Shown here: positions 1-7,352 of the stretch, one piece after another
Layout of the letters: the number at the start of each line of letters is the position of its first letter
How positions within the stretch are numbered: position 1 is the first letter of the stretch
DNA from: Acidobacteriota bacterium
GTDB taxonomy: Bacteria; Acidobacteriota; UBA6911; RPQK01
Assembly (NCBI GenBank): GCA_003819755.1
Contig: RPQK01000204.1
Location: forward strand, 1 to 10,233
Reading direction: 5' to 3'
DNA: 10,233 bases
Made by a program: the position numbers and the translations under genes
The notes under the pieces: model-generated
The model's input: the letters and a program-made list of their open reading frames with translations, nothing else
Databases searched by the model: none
Told to the model about the DNA's origin: nothing

Positions 1-25
1 AAGCGCGGCGGTTGACACCCTCGGG

Positions 26-96
26 AAGGATGAAGAAGGATGAAGGATGAAGGATGAAGAAAAGGATGAAGGATGAAGGATGAAGGATGAAGGATG
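26..96 (+). repeat. Direct tandem array of the 7-bp unit AAGGATG (9 copies)
   Basis: Nine exact AAGGATG units are visible: 26-32, 36-42, 43-49, 50-56, 62-68, 69-75, 76-82, 83-89 and 90-96. They are interrupted by AAG at 33-35 and AAGAA at 57-61. Because 7 is not a multiple of 3, the array puts a TGA in every + frame within 21 bases, while the complementary strand is open in all three frames. A gene running into it from the left would gain a tail such as KDEG and then stop. The inverted cluster at 149-169 is the partner. Arrays like this can be replication-slippage products or short dispersed elements; function is unknown. Confidence 0.85.
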
Positions 97-119
97 AAGA
101 AAGCGGAAAGGCGAGCGAT

Positions 120-178
120 CTCGAGGAAGGCGATCACACTCGACCCTTCATCCTTCATCCTTCATCCTTCGCCTCGAG
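120..178. repeat. Inverted heptamer cluster with flanking stem
   Basis: Three exact CATCCTT units at 149-155, 156-162 and 163-169 are the reverse complement of the AAGGATG units at 26-96. CTCGAGG at 120-126 pairs with CCTCGAG at 172-178. AAGG at 127-130 extends the stem with CCTT at 166-169, leaving a 2-base bulge at 170-171. The three CATCCTT copies could also pair with any of the upstream AAGGATG copies, giving alternative hairpins. The structure ends 5 bases before the candidate -35 box of ispG, so it could terminate upstream transcription or insulate the promoter; that role is inference. Confidence 0.6.
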
Positions 179-183
179 CCGGT

Positions 184-213
184 TTGTCGCGACGATTCGC
201 GGTATTGTAGAAT
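184..213 (+). promoter_or_regulatory. Candidate sigma-70-type promoter for ispG, possibly leaderless
   Basis: TTGTCG at 184-189 resembles a -35 box. TAGAAT at 208-213 matches the -10 consensus at five of six bases, with an 18-base spacer. The end of the -10 box is 7 bases before the ATG at 221, so the predicted transcription start falls at about 219-221. No Shine-Dalgarno sequence precedes that ATG. Together this suggests a leaderless or nearly leaderless ispG message. It is a motif-based prediction only. Confidence 0.45.
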
Positions 214-220
214 CTTGCGA

Positions 221-1432
221 ATGCTTTTGCGTCGGAGGACCGTAACAGTAAGAGTCGGGGATATTTTGGTGGGGTCTGACCACCCGATTGTAGTGCAGTC
301 GATGACCAATACCGACACCGCCGATGCCGAAACGACGGCTCGACAGGTTAGAGAGCTGGCCCAGGCCGGTTCTGAGCTGGTGCGCGTGACGGTCAATACA
401 GAAGCGGCGGCCGAGGCGGTTCCTGAGATCAGCCGGCGATTGAGCGATCAAGGTATTTCTGTCCCGCTGATCGGGGACTTTCACTACAACGGCCACATTC
501 TGCTGAAACGCTACCCGGAGTGTGCCCGGATCCTGGCCAAATACCGGATCAACCCAGGCAACGTCGGGATGGGAAAACATCGCGACAAGAACTTTCAGCA
601 GATGATCGACGTGGCTCTCGAGAATGGAAAGCCGGTGCGGATAGGCGTGAACTGGGGATCCCTGGATCAGTATCTCCTCGCACGCCTGATGGACGCAAAC
701 GCCACGCTCCCTGACCCGGAACCAGCCAATGAAGTGGTGCTCCAGGCAATGGTTGAGAGTGCGGTCGAGTCGGCCTCCCAAGCCGAGGAGTTCGGGCTCG
801 GCCATGATCAGATTATCCTCAGCGCGAAAGTCTCCTCGGCCCCCGATCTCATCAGCGTTTACCGGGCTTTGGGGGCGCGATGCGACTATCCCTTGCATTG
901 GGGGCTCACCGAGGCCGGAATAGGAAGCCGGGGGATCGTGGCCAGCACCGCGGGAATGGCGGTCCTGCTGCAGGAAGGGATTGGCGACACGATCCGTGTC
1001 AGTCTGACTCCGCGACCGGGGGGCAACCGAGCGGAGGAAGTCCTGGTCGCTCAACAGATTCTGCAATCTCTCGGCCTTCGCAGTTTTGTTCCGCAGGTGA
1101 GTGCCTGCCCGGGCTGCGGCCGCACGACCAGCAGCTTCTTCCAGGAATTGGCGGAACGAATCCAGGGGCATCTGACAGGAGCCATGAGCTCCTGGGCGAG
1201 CCTCTATCCCGGAGTGGAGAAGCTGAGAGTGGCTGTGATGGGGTGTATCGTCAATGGGCCCGGGGAATCGAAGCACGCCGACATCGGCATTTCCCTGCCC
1301 GGAACCGGGGAGGACCCGAAGGCTCCCGTCTATGTGGATGGCCGGCATTTCACGACCCTGAAGGGGCCTGGAATCGCTGAGGATTTCATCCGAATTCTCG
1401 AAGATTACGTAAAACAAAGGTACGGCAATTAA
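221..1432 (+). CDS. ispG: 4-hydroxy-3-methylbut-2-en-1-yl diphosphate synthase (IspG/GcpE)
   Basis: IspG is the iron-sulfur enzyme of the MEP pathway. It reductively opens the ring of 2-C-methyl-D-erythritol 2,4-cyclodiphosphate to give HMBPP, the precursor of IPP and DMAPP and so of undecaprenyl phosphate and quinone tails. The 403-residue protein is the short two-domain bacterial type. The N-terminal TIM barrel has the family segments VQSMTNT and RINPGN and continues with GVNWGSL. The C-terminal domain carries the [4Fe-4S] ligands Cys296, Cys299 (CPGCGR) and Cys342 plus Glu349 (GCIVNGPGE). I chose ATG 221; a TTG at 215 would add two residues. Neither has a Shine-Dalgarno sequence, and the candidate promoter places transcription start at about 221. 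The stop codon overlaps the Shine-Dalgarno of the next gene, so it probably leads a five-gene operon. Identity is very secure. Confidence 0.97.
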   Translation: MLLRRRTVTVRVGDILVGSDHPIVVQSMTNTDTADAETTARQVRELAQAGSELVRVTVNTEAAAEAVPEISRRLSDQGISVPLIGDFHYNGHILLKRYPECARILAKYRINPGNVGMGKHRDKNFQQMIDVALENGKPVRIGVNWGSLDQYLLARLMDANATLPDPEPANEVVLQAMVESAVESASQAEEFGLGHDQIILSAKVSSAPDLISVYRALGARCDYPLHWGLTEAGIGSRGIVASTAGMAVLLQEGIGDTIRVSLTPRPGGNRAEEVLVAQQILQSLGLRSFVPQVSACPGCGRTTSSFFQELAERIQGHLTGAMSSWASLYPGVEKLRVAVMGCIVNGPGESKHADIGISLPGTGEDPKAPVYVDGRHFTTLKGPGIAEDFIRILEDYVKQRYGN

Positions 1433-1441
1433 GGAGACACG

Positions 1442-2389
1442 ATGATCCAAGTTGAACACTTAACGAAACGATTCGGCTTGGCGACAGCCGTCCAGGACGT
1501 CAGTTTCGAGGTCCGAAAAGGAGAGATCCTCGGATTTCTCGGGCCGAACGGCGCCGGGAAGACCACTACCATGAGGGTGCTGGCCGGGTTTTTTCCGCCC
1601 AGTGATGGGCGGGCTTCGGTAGCGGGGTTCGATGTGTTCGAACAGCCTCTCGAGGCCAAGAAGCGGGTCGGCTACATGCCGGAACAACCACCCCTCTACA
1701 CGGAAATGTCGGTCGACGCTTTTCTCCGTTTCGTTGGCCGAATCAAGGGCCTGCCGGCTGACAAGCTCGAACCCAGACTGGGTGAAGTCAAGGAGCTGTG
1801 CGGCCTTCACGGCACCGGCCAGCGTCTCATCAAGCATCTGTCAAAAGGCTACAAGCAGCGTGTCGGTCTCGCTCAGGCGCTGATTCACGATCCGGAGGTC
1901 CTCATCCTGGACGAACCAACGGTCGGTCTGGACCCGAAGCAGATCATCGAGGTCCGGGAGTTGATCAAGCGGCTGGCGGGAATTCACACAATCATCCTCT
2001 CGACGCATATCCTTCCCGAGGTGAGCATGACGTGCCAACGGGTCATCATCATCAACAAGGGTCGGATCGTGGCCGTTGACACGCCGGAGAACTTGACCAG
2101 CCAGCTGCGAGGCGGAGAACGCATCGAGCTCGAGGTTCGAGGGCCTGTCGACACACTCCCGACCGCGCTTGGCACGGTCCCGCATGTCAAAAACGTTCTG
2201 ATTGGCGCCCCTGGCCCTCATGACGGTCACCACACGGTCTCGGTGGATGTCGATGGGCAACACGATGTCCGCCATCTGATTGCCCGCAGAGTCCTGGACT
2301 CGGGCTTTGAGCTTTACCAGCTCAAAACGCAGGCCATGACCCTGGAGGAGATCTTCCTGCAGCTGACCACCGAAGAGGAGGCGGCATGA
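1442..2389 (+). CDS. ABC transporter ATP-binding protein, GldA/NatA-like
   Basis: This is the cytoplasmic ATPase that would power the permease encoded next. The 315 residues contain Walker A (GPNGAGKTT, 34-42), a Q-loop (Gln82), a signature motif in the variant form LSKGYKQR (133-140), Walker B (VLILDEP, 153-159), a D-loop (GLDP) and an H-loop His189. A C-terminal extension from about residue 215 resembles the accessory domain of ABC-2 exporter ATPases such as GldA and CcmA/NatA homologues. AAGGAG at 1431-1436 lies 5 bases before the ATG and starts inside the ispG stop codon. The 3' end overlaps the permease start by 4 bases (ATGA). Downstream GldG-like and DUF4340 genes place it in the Gld-like ABC class; the substrate is unknown. 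I give no symbol because gliding is not implied. Confidence 0.95.
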   Translation: MIQVEHLTKRFGLATAVQDVSFEVRKGEILGFLGPNGAGKTTTMRVLAGFFPPSDGRASVAGFDVFEQPLEAKKRVGYMPEQPPLYTEMSVDAFLRFVGRIKGLPADKLEPRLGEVKELCGLHGTGQRLIKHLSKGYKQRVGLAQALIHDPEVLILDEPTVGLDPKQIIEVRELIKRLAGIHTIILSTHILPEVSMTCQRVIIINKGRIVAVDTPENLTSQLRGGERIELEVRGPVDTLPTALGTVPHVKNVLIGAPGPHDGHHTVSVDVDGQHDVRHLIARRVLDSGFELYQLKTQAMTLEEIFLQLTTEEEAA

Positions 2390-3174
2390 GAAACTACGTC
2401 GCCATCGTGCGAAAAGAACTGAACAACCTGTTCGTGAGCCCGATCGCCTACGTCGTGTTGGCCGTTTTCTTTGCGATTGCCGGTTACTTCTTCTACATCA
2501 TCCTGACCAACATCATGCAGCGGGTGATGGAGATGAGCATGAGCGCGCAGCAGTTCGGCCAACCTCCCCAACCAGTCGACGTCCCAGCCGCCGTCATGAG
2601 GAATTTCTTTGGTGTCTTGAGCACCATCCTGCTTTTCCTCATTCCGATGATCACAATGGGAATTCTGGCCGAGGAGAAGAGGCGCGGGACGATTGAGTTG
2701 CTGCTCACCTCGCCGATCACCAACACCCAGCTGATTCTGGCCAAGTTTTCAGCCGTCGTCCTGTTTCTGGCTATTATGCTGGTCCCGACAATCCTCAACT
2801 CGGTTCTTCTCTACTTCTTCTCGGACCCGGCTCCCCGGCTGGTTCCCTTTCTGATCGGCTATCTGGGGGCCTTCCTCCTCGGTGGGTCGTTACTCGCTGT
2901 CGGCCTGTTCATCTCGTCGCTGACGGAGAACCAGATCGTTGCGGCAGTGGTGACGTTTGGCGTCTTCATCATCCTCTGGGTACTGGATGCGATGGCCGAA
3001 CCCGCTTCGACGGTCGGCAATGAGGTAATCCGGTATCTCTCGGTGCTGAACCACTACGAGGACTTCTCGAAAGGTATATTCGATACTCAGCACCTTGTCT
3101 TCTACCTGTCGTTCATCTTTCTTGGCCTGTTCTTAACGTCAGTCTCGTTGAATTCCCCGAAATGGAGGCAGTAA
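2386..3174 (+). CDS. ABC-2 type permease, GldF-like
   Basis: This 262-residue inner-membrane protein is the likely channel partner of the preceding ATPase. It starts with a short cytoplasmic segment (YVAIVRKELNNLF) typical of ABC-2 permeases. About six hydrophobic segments follow, at roughly 19-43, 73-95, 116-140, 148-175, 183-202 and 237-256. The EEKRRGT motif (96-102) followed by IELLLTSP is a family hallmark that contacts the ATPase. A polar loop rich in Met, Gln and Pro (about 44-68) lies between the first two segments and is probably periplasmic. GAGGAGG at 2375-2381 lies 4 bases before the ATG, and the ATGA overlap implies translational coupling. The cargo cannot be inferred. Confidence 0.93.
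   Translation: MRNYVAIVRKELNNLFVSPIAYVVLAVFFAIAGYFFYIILTNIMQRVMEMSMSAQQFGQPPQPVDVPAAVMRNFFGVLSTILLFLIPMITMGILAEEKRRGTIELLLTSPITNTQLILAKFSAVVLFLAIMLVPTILNSVLLYFFSDPAPRLVPFLIGYLGAFLLGGSLLAVGLFISSLTENQIVAAVVTFGVFIILWVLDAMAEPASTVGNEVIRYLSVLNHYEDFSKGIFDTQHLVFYLSFIFLGLFLTSVSLNSPKWRQ
3164..3168 (+). promoter_or_regulatory. Ribosome binding site supporting a GTG start
   Basis: GGAGG here lies 7 bases before the GTG at 3176 and inside the last codons of the permease gene. It supports GTG 3176 as the start of the GldG-like gene; the resulting protein begins with a short basic stretch followed by a membrane segment, as expected. Confidence 0.75.
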
Positions 3175-3175
3175 C

Positions 3176-4726
3176 GTGACAAGAAAGATCATTGATAACC
3201 TCCTCTTTGTCGGTCTGGCGGGCCTCTTCGGCGGCTACATCTATTACTCGGTGAATAACCAGTGGGACTGGCGGGCGCAAGTCGCCGTCTACGCAGGGGC
3301 GGCCCTGGTCGTTCTTTATATCGCTTTCAACTTTGCCCGCGTTCGAGCAGCATTTTCCGGCCGGGCCGGGAAGTACGGGACGACGGCTCTTACCGTCGCG
3401 ATTCTCGTCATCGGCATCCTGGCGCTGCTCAACTTCCTCAATTTCCGGCACCACAAGCGGGTGGACCTGAGCGCGAACAAGGAGTTCGAGTTATCGGACC
3501 AATCGCAAAAAGTCGTCAAGAACCTGAAAGAACCGATCCAGATTATCGGTTTCTACACGGATGATTCAGGCGCCGGACAATTCCAAAATCTGATGAAGGA
3601 ATATCGGTACATTTCTGCGAAAGTCCAGAGCCAGGTTGTCGATCCCCAGAAGGATCCGGGACGTGTGCAGCAATACAGTATCCAGCGTAACGGCCAGGTC
3701 GTGCTGGTTAATGGCCCCAGGACCGAGATCGTGGATCAGGTCGACGAGGAGAAGATCACGAACGCCCTCATCAAGATCACTCGCAAGGGCGAAAAAGTCG
3801 TTTACTTCCTCACCGGTCACGGCGAGAAAGGCATCAACGACACCGGCGCACGAGGCTTTTCGGGCGTCCGAGAGGCCATCACGAAGCAGAACTATCAGGC
3901 CAAGGAATACAACCTGGCCCAGGAAAACAAGCTGCCCGACGATGCGAGCGTCATCGTTTCGGCCGGGCCCAAGGTCGATTTCTTCCCCAACGAGGTCGAA
4001 CTGCTGAAGAAGTATCTGGAGGGCGGTGGCAAATTCCTGCTCCTGGCGGATCCACAGACGGAATTCAAGGCGCCGGACTTTCTGGCGACTTACGGCGTGA
4101 GTCTTTCCGGCAAACTGGTGATCGACGCGAGCGGTATCGGGCAGTTCCTCAACCTGGGTCCCGCAGTCCCGCTGGTTGCCGACTACGGAGACCACCCGAT
4201 CACCAAGGAATTGGGCAACGTCATGAGTTTCTTCCCCAGTGCTCAGAACATCAAACAGGTCTCGAGCTCGGCCGGTTACCAGACCACCAAGCTGTTCTCC
4301 ACGTCGAGGCAGAGCTGGGCTGAGACCAAGTTCGAGGGCGGGGGCGAGGTGGCCTATAACGAAGGTCAGGACGAGCGCGGCCCGCTGGATTTAGGGGTGG
4401 CTGCGACGAAGTCCGCTCCCGGCGGTGAGTCGGTGCCCGGCGCAGACAAACCTCCGATCAAAGAATCCAGAGTCGTCGTGATCGGCGATTCTGACTTCGC
4501 CAGCAACGCCTATGCTCGCGCGGCGTCCAATCTGGACGTCATGCTCAATTCGGTCAGCTGGCTGGCCGAGGATGCCGATTTGATTGCCGTGCGCCCGAAG
4601 CAAGCCGAAAATCGGATGGTGAACCTCAGCTTTCAGCAATCAAAACTGATCTTCTGGGGGATGGTCATTCTGCTGCCGTTGGCAACCCTCGGCGCAGGCA
4701 TCGGGGTGTGGTGGAGAAGACGTTAG
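3176..4726 (+). CDS. GldG-family ABC transporter auxiliary protein
   Basis: This 516-residue protein has three N-terminal hydrophobic segments (about 8-25, 35-53 and 69-90), a large extracytoplasmic region (about 92-488) and a C-terminal membrane segment (490-511) ending in RRR. The extracytoplasmic part looks like the GldG/ABC auxiliary domain: an early strand IQIIGFYTDD (121-130), FLTGHGE (211-217), the ADP turn (291-293) after GGGKFLLL, and VVVIGDSDFASN (433-444). These proteins partner ABC-2 permeases, probably as periplasmic parts of the complex; the biochemical role is not established. The start is GTG, one base after the permease stop, with a good Shine-Dalgarno. Family assignment is strong; function is not known. 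Confidence 0.9.
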   Translation: MTRKIIDNLLFVGLAGLFGGYIYYSVNNQWDWRAQVAVYAGAALVVLYIAFNFARVRAAFSGRAGKYGTTALTVAILVIGILALLNFLNFRHHKRVDLSANKEFELSDQSQKVVKNLKEPIQIIGFYTDDSGAGQFQNLMKEYRYISAKVQSQVVDPQKDPGRVQQYSIQRNGQVVLVNGPRTEIVDQVDEEKITNALIKITRKGEKVVYFLTGHGEKGINDTGARGFSGVREAITKQNYQAKEYNLAQENKLPDDASVIVSAGPKVDFFPNEVELLKKYLEGGGKFLLLADPQTEFKAPDFLATYGVSLSGKLVIDASGIGQFLNLGPAVPLVADYGDHPITKELGNVMSFFPSAQNIKQVSSSAGYQTTKLFSTSRQSWAETKFEGGGEVAYNEGQDERGPLDLGVAATKSAPGGESVPGADKPPIKESRVVVIGDSDFASNAYARAASNLDVMLNSVSWLAEDADLIAVRPKQAENRMVNLSFQQSKLIFWGMVILLPLATLGAGIGVWWRRR

Positions 4727-4751
4727 AATCAGTTGACGTCAGCAAAAAGCT

Positions 4752-6071
4752 ATGAAGAAGATTCTTATTCTCCTTGTAATTTTTGCCGGCCTGATAGGCT
4801 TTGTTTACTTCTACGAAATTCAAGGCGAAAAGGGGCGGCAAGAGGCCAAGGAAAAAGAAGAGAAACTGGTCAGCCTGGAGCGGGACAAGGTCAATGAGAT
4901 CGAGATTCGCCGCCCGGGCAGCGAGCCCATTCTACTGAAGAAGTCGGGTAATGATTGGTCACTTCGCAAGCCGATCGAGACCCCGGCCGACTCGAGCACG
5001 GTCGACAGCCTCCTGAGCGCGGTCACCAGTGCCAGGATCGATCGGAAGCTCGAGCAGGGTGCGAAAGACGCCGGCAAGTACGGCCTCTCGGATCCGCGTA
5101 TTCGCCTTCTTCTGAAGGCGGACAAAGAGCAGGCGAACGTGCTCCTCGGCGCGGACGATTTCACCGGCAACCAGGTTTACGTGCAGTTGCAGGGGAAGCC
5201 GGATGTCTACCTGACGTCCGACTTCCTGTTCACGAGCGCCGATAAGGAGCTCAAGGACTGGAGAAACCGAAAGGTTCTTCTCTTCGATCGCAACCAAGCC
5301 CAGAACATTGAGATCAACCGGGGCTCCGACCAGATAAAACTGAAGAAGCAGGGCGAAAAGTGGGTCCTGGAGCAGCCCATCCAGGAGACGGCGGACGAAG
5401 GGGCGGTGAACAGCCTGCTGTCGACCCTCGAGTCGGCCGAAGCGCAGAAATTCGTGTCCGAGCAGCCGGATGACTTGAAGACCTACGGTTTGGACCAACC
5501 GGTCGCGACGGTCAGAATCCGGGAACAGGGCAAGGACAGCTGGAAGACCCTTCAACTCGGAAAGAAAGAAGGCGAGGATTATCTGGCGCGCAATGTCGAA
5601 CGCACGCCGGTCTATACACTCAAGACCGAAGTCTTCGACAAGCTGAATCAGAAACTTTGGGAGTTCCGCGACAAGAGCGTTGTCGACGTGGAGCAGGACC
5701 GGGTCGCCCAACTCACCTTCAAGAGGCCGGAGGGCGAGATCACGCTGAAACGCCAGGACGACGGCAAGTGGATAGTTCAGAAGCCGGATTCCCTGAAGGG
5801 GAAGGAAGCCCTGACCTATAAGTTCTGGTATCCTCTGACTGACATCAAGTACCAGTCGATCGAGGAGGCTGCCCAAAAAGCGGGCGCTGCTCCGGCGGCG
5901 CCTGCGGTTCAGGTCACGGCTACGCTGAAGGATGGAAGCCGCAGAACCTACGAGTTCGTTCAGGACGGAGATAAGTACCTGGCGAAAAAGGTCGACTCCA
6001 AGCGAGTCGGTTCGATAACCAAGGAATCATTCGAAGCATTGAAGTTCAAGCCGGAAGATGTGGTTGGATAA
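4752..6071 (+). CDS. DUF4340 domain-containing protein with three internal repeats
   Basis: The 439-residue protein has one N-terminal membrane segment (about 4-21) with no lipobox Cys, then a charged linker (25-45), so it is probably anchored with the bulk in the periplasm. The rest is three related segments, about 46-175, 181-310 and 316-439. Each begins with a V/I-x-x-[IL]-x-[IF] strand, then a KxxGxxW-like turn (Trp69, Trp204, Trp340) and a QKP/RKP/EQP step. The first two also share TPAD/ETAD, SLLS and KYGL/TYGL. This arrangement fits DUF4340, which regularly follows GldG-like genes. It lies 25 bases after the GldG-like gene with no strong Shine-Dalgarno. It closes the first operon and is followed directly by a palindromic repeat. 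Molecular function is unknown. Confidence 0.88.
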   Translation: MKKILILLVIFAGLIGFVYFYEIQGEKGRQEAKEKEEKLVSLERDKVNEIEIRRPGSEPILLKKSGNDWSLRKPIETPADSSTVDSLLSAVTSARIDRKLEQGAKDAGKYGLSDPRIRLLLKADKEQANVLLGADDFTGNQVYVQLQGKPDVYLTSDFLFTSADKELKDWRNRKVLLFDRNQAQNIEINRGSDQIKLKKQGEKWVLEQPIQETADEGAVNSLLSTLESAEAQKFVSEQPDDLKTYGLDQPVATVRIREQGKDSWKTLQLGKKEGEDYLARNVERTPVYTLKTEVFDKLNQKLWEFRDKSVVDVEQDRVAQLTFKRPEGEITLKRQDDGKWIVQKPDSLKGKEALTYKFWYPLTDIKYQSIEEAAQKAGAAPAAPAVQVTATLKDGSRRTYEFVQDGDKYLAKKVDSKRVGSITKESFEALKFKPEDVVG

Positions 6072-6076
6072 CGTTT

Positions 6077-6153
6077 GAACTCATCCACGAACGGATTACA
6101 CGAATTACACCAATTGAACAGCCATTCAATTCGTGTAATTCGTGGATGAGTTC
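6077..6153. repeat. Imperfect palindromic repeat, copy 1 (CACGAATTACACGAAT family)
   Basis: The outer arms pair exactly: 6077-6091 (GAACTCATCCACGAA) with 6139-6153. The inner arms ATTACACGAATT at 6095-6106 pair with 6128-6139 after a 3-base insertion (CGG) on the left side. GGTTGG at 6062-6067, in the last codons of the DUF4340 gene, can further pair with CCAACC at 6153-6158. The core shares CCACGAA and TTACACGAAT with the larger palindrome at 9477-9572, so the two are one family. It separates two gene groups and may act as a hairpin terminator, although no T-tract follows. A GTG at 6142 inside the right arm is in frame with bshA but is an unlikely start. Confidence 0.85.
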
Positions 6154-6171
6154 CAACCGATCGGCACCAAT

Positions 6172-7296
6172 ATGAACATCGGAATCACCTGTTACCCGAC
6201 GTACGGCGGCAGCGGAGTGGTGGCAACCGAGCTTGGACAATACCTGGCGCGCCTGGGCCACACCGTCCATTTCATCAGCTCGGCATTGCCGATGAGGCTC
6301 ATGGAGCTCGGCGAAAAAGTCTTTTTCCATGAAGTCGAAGTGATGAACTACCCGCTCTTCGACTACATCCCCTACGACCTTGCGTTGACGACCAAGATGG
6401 TGGAGGTGGCACGCTTGCGCAAGCTCGACCTGCTGCACGTCCACTATGCCATTCCGCACTCCATCAGCGGTTACCTGGCCCGAGAGATCGTCAAACCTCA
6501 GCGGCTGCCCGTTGTAACCACCCTTCATGGGACCGACATCACCCTGGTCGGCCGCGACCACTCGTTTCTACCTGTGACCCAGTTCGGCATTCAGCAAAGC
6601 GACGGTGTGACGGCCGTCAGCCATTTCCTCAAAAAGGCCACTCTGTCAGAGTTTTGCGGAGTTTGCGACATCCAGGTGATCCCGAATTTCGTCGACACGA
6701 CTAAAGTGCGGCGCTTCTTTTCAGAGGAGATTCGGGAACGCTTTGCACCTAACGGCGAACGCATCCTTGTCCATCTTTCCAATTTCCGTCCAGTTAAGCG
6801 CGTTTCGGACGTCATCAAGATCTTTCACCGTGTTCAGAAGCAGATTCCGGCCGTCCTCCTGATGATTGGCGACGGGCCGGAGCGCTCTAACGCCCAGTAC
6901 CTGGTCAGCCAGATGGGCATCTCCAACCGGGTTTTCTTCGTCGGAATGCTGGGGATGGTGGAGAGTCACTTGTCGGTGTGCGACCTGATGCTCCTGCCGA
7001 GCGAAACGGAGAGCTTCGGGCTTGCCGCCTTGGAAGCCATGGCTTGCGAAGTCCCGGTGGTGGCCTCGGACGTCGGAGGGCTGCCTGAGCTTGTAGAAGA
7101 AGGGAAGTCGGGCTATCTCCGGCCGCTCGGAGATGTGGAGGCGATGGCGCAAGCCGCGCTCCGCATCCTTGAAGACAGCAATCTCGGGACATTCCGAAAG
7201 GAAGCCCGCCGGCGGGCTGTTGAGGAGTATTCTTCGGCTAAAGTCATCCCGAAATACGAGGCTTACTATCGGGAAGTGATAGAGAGACATGGGTAG
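6172..7296 (+). CDS. bshA: N-acetyl-alpha-D-glucosaminyl L-malate synthase (BshA)
   Basis: BshA is the GT4 glycosyltransferase that joins GlcNAc from UDP-GlcNAc to L-malate, the first step of bacillithiol synthesis. The 374-residue protein matches the family from end to end. It shows the N-terminal GITCYPTYGGSGVVATELG nucleotide-sugar loop, the HEVEV and YPLFDYIPYDLAL segments, HVHYAIPH, TTLHGTDIT, SNFRPVKR and GDGPE. The GT4 E-x7-E pair is Glu280/Glu288 in ESFGLAALE. I chose ATG 6172 because the family begins at MxIGITCYP; GTG 6142 would add ten residues encoded by the repeat arm. No clear Shine-Dalgarno precedes it. The BshB deacetylase and BshC are not in the window. An RND exporter follows after 56 bases on the same strand. 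Confidence 0.95.
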   Translation: MNIGITCYPTYGGSGVVATELGQYLARLGHTVHFISSALPMRLMELGEKVFFHEVEVMNYPLFDYIPYDLALTTKMVEVARLRKLDLLHVHYAIPHSISGYLAREIVKPQRLPVVTTLHGTDITLVGRDHSFLPVTQFGIQQSDGVTAVSHFLKKATLSEFCGVCDIQVIPNFVDTTKVRRFFSEEIRERFAPNGERILVHLSNFRPVKRVSDVIKIFHRVQKQIPAVLLMIGDGPERSNAQYLVSQMGISNRVFFVGMLGMVESHLSVCDLMLLPSETESFGLAALEAMACEVPVVASDVGGLPELVEEGKSGYLRPLGDVEAMAQAALRILEDSNLGTFRKEARRRAVEEYSSAKVIPKYEAYYREVIERHG

Positions 7297-7310
7297 AGCC
7301 GCTGACGGCT
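7297..7310. other. Small perfect hairpin after bshA
   Basis: AGCCG at 7297-7301 pairs with CGGCT at 7306-7310 around a CTGA tetraloop, starting at the base after the bshA stop codon. No T-run follows; instead a G-rich stretch with GGGGGAGGG at 7316-7324 comes next. It may mildly attenuate transcription or protect an mRNA 3' end, but it is too short to call a terminator. Confidence 0.35.
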
Positions 7311-7328
7311 GAAAAGGGGGAGGGTCTG

Positions 7329-7350
7329 GTCCACGAAAATCCACAAAAAC
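7329..7350. repeat. Probable remnant of the CACGAA repeat family
   Basis: This 22-base stretch reads as two CCAC(G/A)AAAA-like units, 7331-7338 and 7341-7348, resembling the outer part of the palindromes at 6077-6153 and 9477-9572 (shared CCACGAA). No inverted partner is present. It lies between a Shine-Dalgarno-like GGGGGAGGG (7316-7324) and the exporter start codon at 7353. Short length makes chance similarity possible. Confidence 0.4.
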
Positions 7351-7352
7351 AT

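Larger units (their letters stand above)
1..220. other. Non-coding region upstream of ispG
   Basis: No convincing gene lies here. The first bases are open in all three + frames but close at 13-15, 41-43 and 48-50. The 3' end of an upstream gene could therefore lie at the left edge, but frame and identity cannot be decided from so few codons. The rest is the heptamer repeat array (26-96 direct, 149-169 inverted), a small stem (120-130 with 166-178) and a candidate ispG promoter (184-213). Two antisense reading frames that start inside ispG end in the inverted heptamers; I regard them as shadows. Confidence 0.7.

Noticed and set aside
12..17. Perfect TTGACA, a -35 consensus
   Set aside because: No -10-like hexamer lies 16-18 bases downstream; that position is inside the AAGGATG repeats. 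The sequence probably belongs to the 3' end of an upstream gene.
26..169. Heptamer repeats as a CRISPR array or iteron origin
   Set aside because: Units are contiguous 7-mers without spacers, there are no cas or replication genes nearby, and no DnaA-box-like sites were seen.
155..1459. 434-residue reading frame antisense to ispG
   Set aside because: It lies opposite the unmistakable ispG frame, has low-complexity Arg/His/Pro-rich sequence with no domain, and its tail (KDEG) comes from the heptamer repeat. It is a shadow of GC-rich codon bias.
4719..4740. GACGT/ACGTC 5-bp stem between the GldG-like and DUF4340 genes
   Set aside because: The stem is short, the loop is 12 bases and no T-run follows; the two genes are expected to be co-transcribed.
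4959..5876. 305-residue antisense frame inside the DUF4340 gene
   Set aside because: The sense frame has a signal anchor and three repeated domains; the antisense frame is Leu/Arg-rich with no domain, start signal or context.
6114..6139. TTGAAC and TGTAAT inside palindrome copy 1 as a bshA promoter
   Set aside because: The spacer is only 14 bases and both hexamers are part of the repeat core, so the match is weak evidence. A bshA promoter in this gap remains possible but is not shown.
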